A stretch of 6,368 nucleotides of DNA from Acidobacteriota bacterium. GTDB taxonomy: Bacteria; Acidobacteriota; Terriglobia; UBA7540. The translations under genes were made by a program, and so were the position numbers. The notes under the pieces are model-generated. The model was not told the origin of the DNA. It saw only the letters and a program-made list of their open reading frames with translations, and searched no databases. The stretch spans positions 1 to 6,368 of the forward strand of contig QHZM01000322.1 in NCBI GenBank assembly GCA_003224665.1. Direction: 5' to 3'. Shown one piece after another: positions 1 to 6,009 of this stretch (its first letter is position 1; the number at the start of each line of letters is the position of its first letter).

Positions 1-614
1 TAGGCAGCGCGCCGGGTAGTAAGGACTTCCACTACCGTGCCGCCACCATCACCAGGATTAATCGTGACGCCGGAAACGAGTGCAGTCGCCTTTGAAGATG
101 TCGCGGAGCGCTCTCGGTCAACCCCAGAGGTGGCCTGCGCCGCCACGGAGGAAGCGAACCTGAGACTCGCCGTCTCGGTTCCCGTCGTCGCGCCCGCTAC
201 GGGCCCCTGTCCGAAGAGCACTCGGAGAGATTGTCCCTGCCGCTCGACTTTAAAGGGGTCAAGGTGTTTTGTCGCCACCTCGACCCGGACTACGGGCTGG
301 TTCGCCGCGTCGATGTACGAAGTCAGGTGATAGCCGGCGAGGACGCTGCCATCCCACTCGTGGCTTGCGGGAATCGGTCCGGCCTTGACGCCCACCAGAT
401 CAATAACGATGGCGTGTTCGGAGGCCTGAGCGGGCTTGAAGGAGTACTCCCCTTCGATCCGGAGCAGGACCTCGCTCCCCGACGCCCGCTCGGACATGGC
501 GATGTCCTTTAAGAGCGCGGGGGCCGGAGCCCCTGCACCTCGGGTCGCCGCAACCCAGACCATCCCGAGAACCAGCGATGCTCTTGTCAACACAGTGAAC
601 GGTTTTCGTCTCAT
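1..614 (-). CDS. pilQ: PilQ-type secretin, N-terminal part with AMIN domain (partial, runs off the left edge)
   Basis: The reading frame is open from an ATG at 614 to the window edge, giving 204 codons with no stop. The protein starts with a signal peptide: basic MRRK, a hydrophobic stretch at about residues 8-23, then an Ala/Gly-rich region around 25-32. Residues about 34-135 look like an AMIN domain: a beta-rich segment with SEVLLRIEG, then AIVIDLVGV, and ending in LRVLFGQG. AMIN domains bind peptidoglycan at the N-terminus of PilQ secretins. A Ser/Thr/Ala-rich linker (about 138-180) follows. A second AMIN-like repeat seems to begin at about 181 (VSGVTINPGDGGGTVVEV). The secretin pore domain would lie outside the window. 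The start ATG overlaps the pilP stop as ATGA, and a purine-rich GGGAGAGGGAAG lies just upstream, so translation is probably coupled. Position after pilMNOP supports PilQ. Any other AMIN-domain envelope protein is the alternative. Confidence 0.82.
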   Translation of the reverse strand, partial: MRRKPFTVLTRASLVLGMVWVAATRGAGAPAPALLKDIAMSERASGSEVLLRIEGEYSFKPAQASEHAIVIDLVGVKAGPIPASHEWDGSVLAGYHLTSYIDAANQPVVRVEVATKHLDPFKVERQGQSLRVLFGQGPVAGATTGTETASLRFASSVAAQATSGVDRERSATSSKATALVSGVTINPGDGGGTVVEVLTTRRAA

Positions 615-1169
615 CTTCCCTCTCCCGAAGCCGAACCCAAACGCTTTACTACTTCTCGGACCTGCGCCCGGCCGTAGCGGTCGAGGAAGTTCTCCTTGAA
701 GTAGATTGAGTCGGGCGTAATCTTGCTGACCGCGCCGTTATAGACTGCGTCGTTTTCCCGCAAGAAGTAAGCCCGGTTCGCGTAAACGGGCACAACCACT
801 GCAATCATGGAGTTGCTCAGATCAAGCCGGACGACGCCTTGCAACTTGAGCTGATTGATGACCAGACCTCGCGTCCCCGGTGGCATCGGCCCCTTGAGCT
901 CCTCCACAGTATAGGTTTCTCCGGGACGTCCCGGCGGCGGGGGGAGCCTGAAGGGGTCCCTCAGGCCGGTGAGGACCGGCCTCCGCTCAATCCTGGAAGG
1001 CGTCGGGATGGGGCAGAGCGGGTAGTTTGGCGGGGGCTTGCAAACCGCCATCCTGGGCCGAGTCAGCCCAGCCGACCGCTGATGCCCAGCCCAAGGCTCC
1101 AAGGAACGCGAAGAGGAGCACTCTGCTCGGGAGTTTTCTCACTTTGGGACGAAGCCTCTCGTTGGCCAT
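611..1169 (-). CDS. pilP: PilP, T4P inner-membrane-to-secretin linker, split by a frameshift
   Basis: PilP connects the PilN/PilO inner-membrane pair to the PilQ secretin. Translation should start at the ATG at 1169, 15 bases after the pilO stop, with AGGA about 9 bases upstream. This frame gives a basic N-terminus and a hydrophobic signal segment (VLLFAFLGALGWASAVGWA) but stops at 987-989. The typical PilP body lies in another frame and runs to the TGA at 611: RRPVLTGLRDPF, then MPPGTRGLVINQLKLQGVV, YANRAYFLRENDAVYNG and a final VREVVKRLG. The two frames overlap and differ by one extra base. The distance 611-1169 is 559 bases, one more than a multiple of three. Skipping one base would give about 185 residues, a normal PilP length. 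A run of five G (C on the coding strand) at 1032-1036 is a likely site. No lipobox is evident in the signal frame. Sequencing error, a real mutation and recoding are all possible. Confidence 0.8.
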
Positions 1170-1184
1170 GGCTCTGATCCTGTC

Positions 1185-1796
1185 TTACTTTTTCGCCGGC
1201 GGCGGCGCGGGAGCGGCCTGCGGACGGTTGTAGTAAGTGATGAACACACAGTTGGCTCCCACCGTTTCGCTGGAGAGGACCGTGTAAGCTCCCATCCCGC
1301 CTCCCTGCGGTTGCCCCAGTGAAAGGGCCGCCACGCTCACCAGGCGCTGCGCGTGCGCCAGCCGATCGAAGAAACTCAGCAAGGCGTAATAGGTCCCGTC
1401 GAGACGGGATGCGAAGGGCATCTCGGCGTAAAAATCGCGCTGGACTTGCGGCTGGGCCACGAAGGTCCGGAGGTTGATGCCCGTGCCCGTCGCCGCGTTG
1501 TAAACCATTCTCACGAACTGGTCAGTCGCCTGCTCGTCCGGGACGATGGATCGAAGCTCGTCCAGTTTCTTCTGGAGCGCGGCAATCCGGACCAAATATT
1601 CCTGTCGCTGCTGTTCGACCGCCTGGTACCTCTGGATTTCAGCCTTGAGGTCATCAACTTTCTTTTGCAGGTCGTCGCGCGCCCGACCCAGAGGCCACAC
1701 CCAGAAGTAGGCGGCAATGCCGGCCACGGCCAGGCCCAGCACGGCGAAGATCAGGGAGACGACGGCCGGCGGAAGGTCTTTTAGGCTTTTCGGCAT
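1185..1796 (-). CDS. pilO: PilO, T4P inner-membrane alignment protein
   Basis: This 203-residue bitopic membrane protein has the PilO layout. It has a short cytoplasmic tail (MPKSLKDLPP), one transmembrane helix at about residues 11-34, and a charged coiled coil at about 37-83 (DDLQKKVDDLKAEIQ). Then comes the family-typical LRSIVPDEQ at 81-89, leading into a periplasmic alpha/beta ferredoxin-like domain. The C-terminus is a Pro/Ala tail. PilO pairs with PilN through coiled coil and periplasmic domain, and the pair holds PilP. The ATG at 1796 follows the pilN stop by 14 bases. A strong purine-rich ribosome site (GGGAAGGAGAAGAGG) fills that gap, which fixes the start. Sequence identity in this family is usually low, so the call rests on architecture and on position between pilN and pilP. 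Confidence 0.93.
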   Translation of the reverse strand: MPKSLKDLPPAVVSLIFAVLGLAVAGIAAYFWVWPLGRARDDLQKKVDDLKAEIQRYQAVEQQRQEYLVRIAALQKKLDELRSIVPDEQATDQFVRMVYNAATGTGINLRTFVAQPQVQRDFYAEMPFASRLDGTYYALLSFFDRLAHAQRLVSVAALSLGQPQGGGMGAYTVLSSETVGANCVFITYYNRPQAAPAPPPAKK

Positions 1797-1810
1797 CCTC
1801 TTCTCCTTCC

Positions 1811-2449
1811 CTACAACCCCGCCCGCCGGACAGGCGCTCCAGGAGCCCCGGCGGGTTGCGCCGCGGGCGCCGGAGTCGGGGGAGTGGGGAGTTTGTAAAG
1901 AACGTCGAGGTTGAACTTGAAGGTCATCCGGTTGAACTGGTCGTCCTGGTAATACCGGACGAGTTGCACGTCCTCAAAACTGCCTGACTGCTTGAGAGCC
2001 GCGATGAACCGCGCGATGGACTCGACCGAGTTGGCCTGGCCGTTGACGGCCAGCCTGGCTCCCTGGGGACTCACGGAGAGAAGGTACAGGTCGGTCGTCC
2101 GGTTCACCGTGTAGCCCATGACGCTCATGACATCCACCGGTCCCACTTTGGCGGCCTCAAGCGCTTGAATGGTGTTGATGCGCCGTTCGAGCTGCTGCTT
2201 CTGCTGTTCGTAGCGCTGGTTTTCCGCGGCGACCTGGGCCAGGCGGTCTCTTTCCCGTTGCAGGGCGGCCTGCTGCAGCTTGAGCTTGTCAATCTGCGAC
2301 TGCGAGATGGTATGCCAGAGGGCCACGATACCTCCTCCCACCACGAGGGCGACGACCAGAACCACGATCTGGGACCCAACGGTCGTCGGCGCCGCGGGCG
2401 GCTTGGCCGTCGGGGTTGGCGCAGTTCCGAGTAGGTTTATTCTCATCAT
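1811..2449 (-). CDS. pilN: PilN, T4P inner-membrane protein that docks PilM
   Basis: The 212-residue protein begins MMRINLLG. The INLL(P/G) motif is the conserved cytoplasmic peptide of PilN that inserts into a groove of PilM. A Pro/Thr/Ala-rich linker (9-24) and one transmembrane helix (about 27-46, rich in Val) follow. A Gln/Arg-rich coiled coil (about 48-98) and a periplasmic ferredoxin-like domain come next (YLLSVSPQGARLAVNGQANS, then FIAALKQSGSFEDVQLV). The tail from about 187 is a low-complexity Pro/Ala stretch. The ATG at 2449 overlaps the pilM TGA as ATGA. There is no good ribosome site in front, which fits translation coupled to pilM. A second ATG directly follows, so the protein may start at Met2. 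Confidence 0.95.
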   Translation of the reverse strand: MMRINLLGTAPTPTAKPPAAPTTVGSQIVVLVVALVVGGGIVALWHTISQSQIDKLKLQQAALQRERDRLAQVAAENQRYEQQKQQLERRINTIQALEAAKVGPVDVMSVMGYTVNRTTDLYLLSVSPQGARLAVNGQANSVESIARFIAALKQSGSFEDVQLVRYYQDDQFNRMTFKFNLDVLYKLPTPPTPAPAAQPAGAPGAPVRRAGL

Positions 2450-3507
2450 GGCGTGTCAAAGCTCCTCAACGCCAGCCCCACCGCAACGGTCATGCGGGGA
2501 GCGATGTCATCGATATAATTGGGATCGAACTTCGAAGGGTTGTACGAAATCTTCTGGAAGGGGTTCAGCACTTCCACCGGGACGTTGAAGTCCGCTTTCA
2601 GCAGGTCCGCCAGCCCCTCGAGCTTTGCGGTCCCGCCCGCTACATAGATGTGCTGGATGTTTTCTGTCGAAGTCGTCTGACGGAAGAAGTCGAAGGTCTT
2701 CTGGACTTCGAGGAGCAGAATCTCGGAAACGGAACGGAGATGGGGCGCCTTCGCATCCGGAGAGACGTTGGCGACTTCGTGCCCCTGCTTCAATTTTTCG
2801 GCGTCCTCGAAACTCAGATCGAGTTCTTTTTGCAGCGTGTCGGTAAACTGATTTCCGCCCACCGAAACGTCGCGGGTGAACAGCGGCACGCCGCCCCGGA
2901 CGATGTTGATGTTCATGATGCTGGCGCCGACATTCAACAGGGCCACCATCAGGTCCGGCGGAGGCTCGTAATTCACTTCAAAGGCGTTCTGCACTGCGAA
3001 GGCGTCAATATCCACGACCAAAGGCGCCTTTCCCGCCACGCTCAGGACCGTAGTGTAGTTCTGGATTTTTTCGCGCTTCACCGCCACCAACATCACGTCG
3101 AGGCCGTTCCCCGTGGGCGCGGGCCCCAAGACCTGATAGCTCATATTCACATCGGCCATATCGAAGGGGATATACTGTTGCGCCTCGTAAGGGATGGCGT
3201 TGGCGACCTCTTCCTCCGTCGCGGCGGCCACGGTGATCCGCTTGACAATGACCGAATGGCCGGAGACCGACGTGGCGACGTTTTTCGTTGAAATCTTGTT
3301 CTCGCTGAAGATGGCATTGATCCGCCGGGAGACCTCGGGCGCGTTCATGATGGCCCCGTCCACGACGGTGTCCGGGTCGAACGTTTCAAGCCCAAGGTTC
3401 TCGAGCTCGTAGCCCTCGCCCTTTCTCTTGAGCTTGACGGCCTTCACCGAGCTTGAACCGATGTCGAGGCCGACCAGCTCTTTCTTCTTTTTCCCGAACC
3501 CAAACAT
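2446..3507 (-). CDS. pilM: PilM, actin-like cytoplasmic T4P assembly protein
   Basis: The 353-residue protein has the FtsA/MreB-like nucleotide-binding fold of PilM. Residues 1-9 (MFGFGKKKK) are a short amphipathic or basic lead. The phosphate-1 loop LVGLDIGSSSVKAVKL is at 11-26. The PilM-typical ATEEEVANAIPYEAQQYIPF is at 96-115. LVVDIDAFAVQNAF at 163-176 and VALLNVGAS at 188-196 form the second subdomain core, and IYVAGGTAKLEGL at 287-299 is the adenosine or second phosphate loop. PilM polymerises or docks at the inner membrane face and binds the PilN INLL peptide. Length is normal for the family. The ATG at 3507 is 12 bases after the stop of the HTH gene. That stop (TAGGGAG) itself supplies the ribosome-binding AGGGAG. 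The C-terminal TGA overlaps the pilN start. Confidence 0.97.
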   Translation of the reverse strand: MFGFGKKKKELVGLDIGSSSVKAVKLKRKGEGYELENLGLETFDPDTVVDGAIMNAPEVSRRINAIFSENKISTKNVATSVSGHSVIVKRITVAAATEEEVANAIPYEAQQYIPFDMADVNMSYQVLGPAPTGNGLDVMLVAVKREKIQNYTTVLSVAGKAPLVVDIDAFAVQNAFEVNYEPPPDLMVALLNVGASIMNINIVRGGVPLFTRDVSVGGNQFTDTLQKELDLSFEDAEKLKQGHEVANVSPDAKAPHLRSVSEILLLEVQKTFDFFRQTTSTENIQHIYVAGGTAKLEGLADLLKADFNVPVEVLNPFQKISYNPSKFDPNYIDDIAPRMTVAVGLALRSFDTP

Positions 3508-3519
3508 GAGTGAGACTCC

Positions 3520-3741
3520 CTAGCGACTCGCGGCACGGGTCTTGCGGCGCGCGCGCCCCTCGTGTTGCGTGCTCTGCTTTTCCATCCACCGGTCGAGGAC
3601 GGTCTTTTTAAATTTCCAACGGTTGCCCAGTTTGAATGCCGGAATCCGCTCTTCATAAACGTACTTGTAGAGTGTGTCGCGAGAAACGCCCAGATACTGC
3701 GATGCTTCGCGCATGTCCATGACCTCTCTTGTCTCAGCCAT
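3520..3741 (-). CDS. Small excisionase-type helix-turn-helix DNA-binding protein heading the pil operon
   Basis: This 73-residue protein resembles the HTH_17/excisionase group of MerR-like winged helix proteins. A first helix lies at about 9-18 (DMREASQYLGVS), a recognition helix at about 20-28 (SRDTLYKYV) and a wing at about 32-45 (RIPAFKLGNRWKFKK). A short helix, LDRWMEKQ, follows, then a very basic tail (EGRARRKTRAASR). It lacks the effector domain of true MerR regulators and I see no integrase nearby, so phage excision is unlikely. It lies between the only clear promoter and pilM, 12 bases from pilM, so it is very likely co-transcribed and could autoregulate the pilus operon. The start is uncertain: the ATG at 3741 has GAAGG only one base upstream, while an ATG at codon 8 has GAGAGG two bases upstream. 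The conserved domain starts after both. Confidence 0.85.
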   Translation of the reverse strand: MAETREVMDMREASQYLGVSRDTLYKYVYEERIPAFKLGNRWKFKKTVLDRWMEKQSTQHEGRARRKTRAASR

Positions 3742-3776
3742 GCCTTCAACCCTGAGCTAGAAATCGTTTCTCGCGA
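3677..3776 (-). repeat. 12-base inverted repeat pairing leader with HTH coding region
   Basis: The 12-mer TCGCGAGAAACG occurs on the minus strand at 3765-3776 in the leader. Its exact complement, CGTTTCTCGCGA, is at 3677-3688, within codons 18-22 of the HTH gene. In the transcript the two could pair, with the 76 bases between them, including ribosome site and start codon, in the loop. The upstream arm also overlaps the local hairpin at 3759-3771, so the two structures would exclude each other. It could instead be a pair of protein-binding sites in opposite orientation. Confidence 0.45.
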
Positions 3777-3777
3777 G
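3759..3777 (-). promoter_or_regulatory. Inverted repeat and palindrome in the operon leader
   Basis: The leader contains AGAAA-CGA-TTTCT (3759-3771 on the minus strand), five-base arms around three bases. It overlaps the 8-base palindrome CTCGCGAG (3770-3777). It lies 18 to 36 bases upstream of the HTH start codon. It could be an operator for the HTH protein or a small RNA hairpin. The symmetry is visible in the sequence; the role is inferred. Confidence 0.4.
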
Positions 3778-3838
3778 CCCTAAGTGAAAAGCTGGGTGCA
3801 CTCACCGAGAGCCCGGCAAGAGTGGGGCCGTCCCTTGC

Positions 3839-3868
3839 CTTATACGCTCTGGCTTCCGAAGATGTCAA
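3839..3868 (-). promoter_or_regulatory. Sigma70-type promoter for the HTH-pilMNOPQ operon
   Basis: On the minus strand a perfect -35 TTGACA (3863-3868) is followed by an 18-base spacer and a -10 TATAAG (3839-3844, five of six matches to TATAAT). The sequence just upstream on that strand is A-rich (TCAAAAAACACCATAAAC), like an UP element. Transcription would begin near 3832, giving a leader of about 90 bases before the ATG at 3741. It is the best promoter match I found in the window and has the right direction and position. No sigma54 -24/-12 element is seen here, although sigma54 drives pilA in many bacteria. Confidence 0.75.
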
Positions 3869-4101
3869 GCTGATTCTGTAAGTTTATGGTGTTTTTTGAG
3901 GGAAAAGGGGGGAAGTTTGGCCTGTTTTTACGATGTTTTACCCAACATCTTGTGTTTTTGAAATGGGACTACACTAGGCGTACTACTACGGTTTCCATGG
4001 TGTTTTCTCCGAAGATGAGGGGAATTGGGGGGGCTGGGAACCGGATTTTGTGGTTCGGGAACGGACTGGCTGCACGAGGCCATTTCCCGACGGAGGCGCC
4101 G

Positions 4102-5229
4102 CTATTCGTACCGCAGCGCCTCGATGGGGTCGAGTTTGGCGGCCTTTCCGGCAGGGTAATATCCGAAAAAGATTCCCACTCCGGTCGAGAATACGACTGC
4201 GGCGGTCAAGGCCGTAAAAGAGATGAAACGCGGCCAGCCGAAAAGTCGGGCGACGCTTCCCGAAAGGAATACGCCGACGATGATGCCTAGAATTCCCCCC
4301 ACCAAGCTCAAGGCGACCGCCTCCACGATGAACTGGAGACGGATGTCGGCCTCCGTCGCTCCCGTGGCCATCCGGATCCCGATTTCCCGGGTCCTCTCCG
4401 TCACCGACACGAGCATGATGTTCATGATCCCGATGCCGCCGACGAGAAGCGAAATGGACGCGACGCTGGCCAGGTCCTGGGCCAGGATCACCGCGTCGCG
4501 GTCCACGGCCGACATGGCGATGAACTGGAGATAAGTGTTCCCTACGATCTTCTTTTGCGCGGTCGTGTACGGGATTTCCACGCGGTCGTCCTGGTCAAAC
4601 CCGAAGGCCGCCTGGCCCTTCGGGGCCAGAACCCCGATGACGCGGAAGGGAATGTTTTTAATCCGGATGGTCTGCCCAAGCGGTTCCTCTTCCCCAAAGA
4701 GCACATCCACCACCGTCTGCCCAACGGCAACGACATTCGCGGCGCGGTGCACGTCCTCTTCGCTGAAGAACGCCCCGGAGGCCATCGGCCAGTTCCGAAT
4801 GATTGGAAAAGTTACGTCCACGCCGTTCAGGTCCGTGAACCAGTTCTGGTTGCCGTATACAACCTGGACCTTGCCACCGACGCCCGCGGAGACAAGCTTG
4901 ACCGCCGAGCAGTCGCGCGCGATGGTCTGGGCATCCTCGACCGTCAGAGTCGAAATCGAACCCCAGCCCTGATGGACGCCCCGGCGACTGATGCTGCCGG
5001 CGAAGACGTAAAGCAAGTTGGTCCCCATGTTGGCAATCTGCGCCTGTACCACATTGTTGGCGCCTTCGCCGAAGCTCACCGAGGCCACGACGGCAGCGAT
5101 GCCGATGACGACGCCGAGCATCGTCAGGCACGAGCGCATCTTATGACGTTCGAGCGAACTCAGCGCGACACGAAGCGTGGCCAGGAAGTCCACGGGCACC
5201 TCGTCTGACAGCGGGAGTACTCGTGACAT
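4102..5229 (-). CDS. MacB/FtsX-type ABC transporter permease with an internal deletion
   Basis: The 375-residue protein has the MacB permease layout. An N-terminal coupling segment FLATLRVALSSLERHKMRS leads into transmembrane helix 1 (about 32-54, LTMLGVVIGIAAVVASVSFG). A MacB-PCD periplasmic domain follows (about 55-245, with NMGTNLLYVFAG and LGQTIRIKNIPFRVIGVL). Helix 2 with the hallmark SLLVGGIGIMNIMLVSVTER is at 254-279, then REIGIRMATGA at 281-291. Helices 3 (about 302-324) and 4 (about 338-358) and the end LDPIEALRYE complete it. These transporters work with an ATPase and an adaptor in peptide, drug or lipoprotein export, but no ATPase gene adjoins. In MacB relatives about 40-55 residues normally lie between the strand at FIAMSAVDRDAV (236-247) and helix 2; here only about six remain. 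The ATG at 5229 has no ribosome site and lies inside a palindrome. GTG codons at 5199 or 5193 are alternative starts. The substrate is unknown. Confidence 0.88.
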   Translation of the reverse strand: MSRVLPLSDEVPVDFLATLRVALSSLERHKMRSCLTMLGVVIGIAAVVASVSFGEGANNVVQAQIANMGTNLLYVFAGSISRRGVHQGWGSISTLTVEDAQTIARDCSAVKLVSAGVGGKVQVVYGNQNWFTDLNGVDVTFPIIRNWPMASGAFFSEEDVHRAANVVAVGQTVVDVLFGEEEPLGQTIRIKNIPFRVIGVLAPKGQAAFGFDQDDRVEIPYTTAQKKIVGNTYLQFIAMSAVDRDAVILAQDLASVASISLLVGGIGIMNIMLVSVTERTREIGIRMATGATEADIRLQFIVEAVALSLVGGILGIIVGVFLSGSVARLFGWPRFISFTALTAAVVFSTGVGIFFGYYPAGKAAKLDPIEALRYE

Positions 5230-5257
5230 TGAACCATTGAAAAATCAATGATTCAAT
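5228..5257. promoter_or_regulatory. AT-rich palindromic operator-like site between divergent genes
   Basis: The 38-base gap between the permease ATG and the YkgJ-type gene is almost filled by a 30-base dyad: ATTGAA, C, CATTGA, AAAA, TCAATG, A, TTCAAT. Twelve of 13 arm positions pair. It consists of two direct ATTGAA half-sites 8 bases apart and two inverted ones. Poor -35/-10-like pairs (TTGAAC or TTGAAT with TTCAAT, 17 bases apart) can be read in both directions within it. The symmetry is plain in the sequence. A role as a shared operator is inferred; a hairpin at the 5' ends of the mRNAs is the alternative. Confidence 0.5.
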
Positions 5258-5267
5258 AGGCGCGTTC

Positions 5268-5876
5268 ATGTCCCTCTACCGCGATTACCTCAAGATGGCC
5301 GGGGAATGGGAAGGCGAATTCGCCCGCAACAAGCGGCAGTACGGCGAGAAGATCCTTTGCCGCAAAGGCTGCAGCGATTGCTGCAGCCAGTTGTTTCAGA
5401 TTACGGAAATCGAGGCCGCGTATATCTCACGGGCGGTCAAAAAACTCCCTGCGGAGGACCAGGAAAAATTAAAAGACCGCGCTCGAAAGTATCTGCCGCA
5501 AAGGGAACAGCTCCTTGCCGAAAGGAATGTTCCGGACGCCTGGGGGAGCTTGCCGCCACCCGGCCTCCGGCTCCCCTGCCCCGCGCTCGAGGACGGCGCC
5601 TGCCAGATCTATTCCCACCGGCCCCTCATCTGCCGCAAGTACGGGATTCCCCTCTACAACCCGAAGAAGCCGGACCAGCTCTTCGCGTGCGAACTGAACT
5701 TCAAGCCGGGTGAAGAAATTGACGCGACGGAGCTGGTGCAGATCCAGACGGGCATCCAGGACCGCTGGGCTGGGGTGCAGGCGGATTATAACCGGCGGGG
5801 AGGCCGCCGCGACCCAAAGCCCCTGACCGTCGCCCGGGCCATCCTGGAAGACTTCGAGCCCTATCTGCCCCGATAA
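5268..5876 (+). CDS. YkgJ-family cysteine-cluster protein (putative metal- or Fe-S-binding)
   Basis: The 202-residue soluble protein carries the CxxxCxxCC-type cluster of the YkgJ (zinc/iron-chelating, formerly UPF0153) family: Cys31, Cys35, Cys38 and Cys39 in LCRKGCSDCCSQ. The second conserved block is CPALEDGACQIYSHRPLICRKYG (Cys104, Cys112 and Cys122, with the RPxxCRxYG signature), followed by Cys141. These eight cysteines probably bind a metal or an iron-sulphur cluster. The biochemical role of the family is not settled; some members are thought to act in metal handling or protein modification. No signal peptide or membrane segment is seen, so it is probably cytoplasmic. The start ATG has AGG seven bases upstream. 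The gene is alone on the plus strand, divergent from the permease and convergent with the beta-barrel gene. Nothing links it functionally to the pilus genes. Confidence 0.9.
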   Translation: MSLYRDYLKMAGEWEGEFARNKRQYGEKILCRKGCSDCCSQLFQITEIEAAYISRAVKKLPAEDQEKLKDRARKYLPQREQLLAERNVPDAWGSLPPPGLRLPCPALEDGACQIYSHRPLICRKYGIPLYNPKKPDQLFACELNFKPGEEIDATELVQIQTGIQDRWAGVQADYNRRGGRRDPKPLTVARAILEDFEPYLPR

Positions 5877-6009
5877 CAACGGGCGCGTACCCTGGCTCAC
5901 CGGGACAACGGTCGTTCCGGGCGGGCCGGCCTGGACCGAATTCACCCCTGGCTGCTCACGCGCCTCACAGGCCGAGGCTACGCCGGTGCGGTCTGCTTCC
6001 GGTACGACT

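Larger units (their letters stand above)
3742..4101. other. Non-coding stretch between the permease stop and the HTH start
   Basis: These 360 bases hold the operon promoter and leader in their left part. The right part (about 3870-4060) is noticeably richer in T and in G runs than its surroundings (six G at 3907-3912, seven G at 4027-4033). TGGTGTTTT occurs twice, near 3887 and 3999. A GATGTT/AACATC hairpin with a 6-base loop sits at 3932-3949. I found no convincing terminator after the permease gene and no credible gene. Plus-strand frames here have no ribosome site and run antisense into the permease gene. Confidence 0.6.

Noticed and set aside
611..1102. A pilP start at a TTG at 1102 giving a 163-residue protein
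   Set aside because: It has no ribosome site, lacks a signal peptide and begins with a sequence that is out of frame with the convincing signal peptide frame from 1169. The frameshift explanation fits better.
2416..3291. Long plus-strand open frame of 291 codons
   Set aside because: It lies wholly antisense to pilM and the start of pilN, as expected for a frame shadow in GC-rich coding DNA; its translation has no recognisable domain.
3520..3741. HTH protein as a phage excisionase marking an integrated element
   Set aside because: No integrase, attachment repeat or other phage gene is nearby, and the gene is embedded in the pilus operon.
3444..3749. Minus-strand frame of 101 codons overlapping the HTH gene and pilM
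   Set aside because: It overlaps two well-supported genes in another frame and has no family features.
3932..3949. GATGTT/AACATC hairpin followed by a T-rich stretch, as a terminator
   Set aside because: The stem is short and AT-rich, the T-rich tail is on the plus strand, and no plus-strand gene lies upstream. On the minus strand there is no T tract.
4038..4056. GAACC/GGTTC inverted repeat downstream of the permease stop
   Set aside because: A 5-base stem with a 9-base loop is expected by chance, and there is no T tract.
3886..4290. Plus-strand open frame of 134 codons over the intergenic stretch
   Set aside because: No ribosome site, low-complexity translation, and half of it is antisense to the conserved permease.
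4555..5208. Plus-strand open frame of 217 codons
   Set aside because: Antisense shadow of the permease gene, rich in His, Arg and Asp with no domain.
5900..5920. GC-rich hairpin (CCGGGAC/GTTCCGG) after the YkgJ-type gene, as a terminator
   Set aside because: The 7-base stem includes a G-U pair and is followed by GC-rich sequence without T residues on either strand. A terminator for the convergent genes is possible but not supported.
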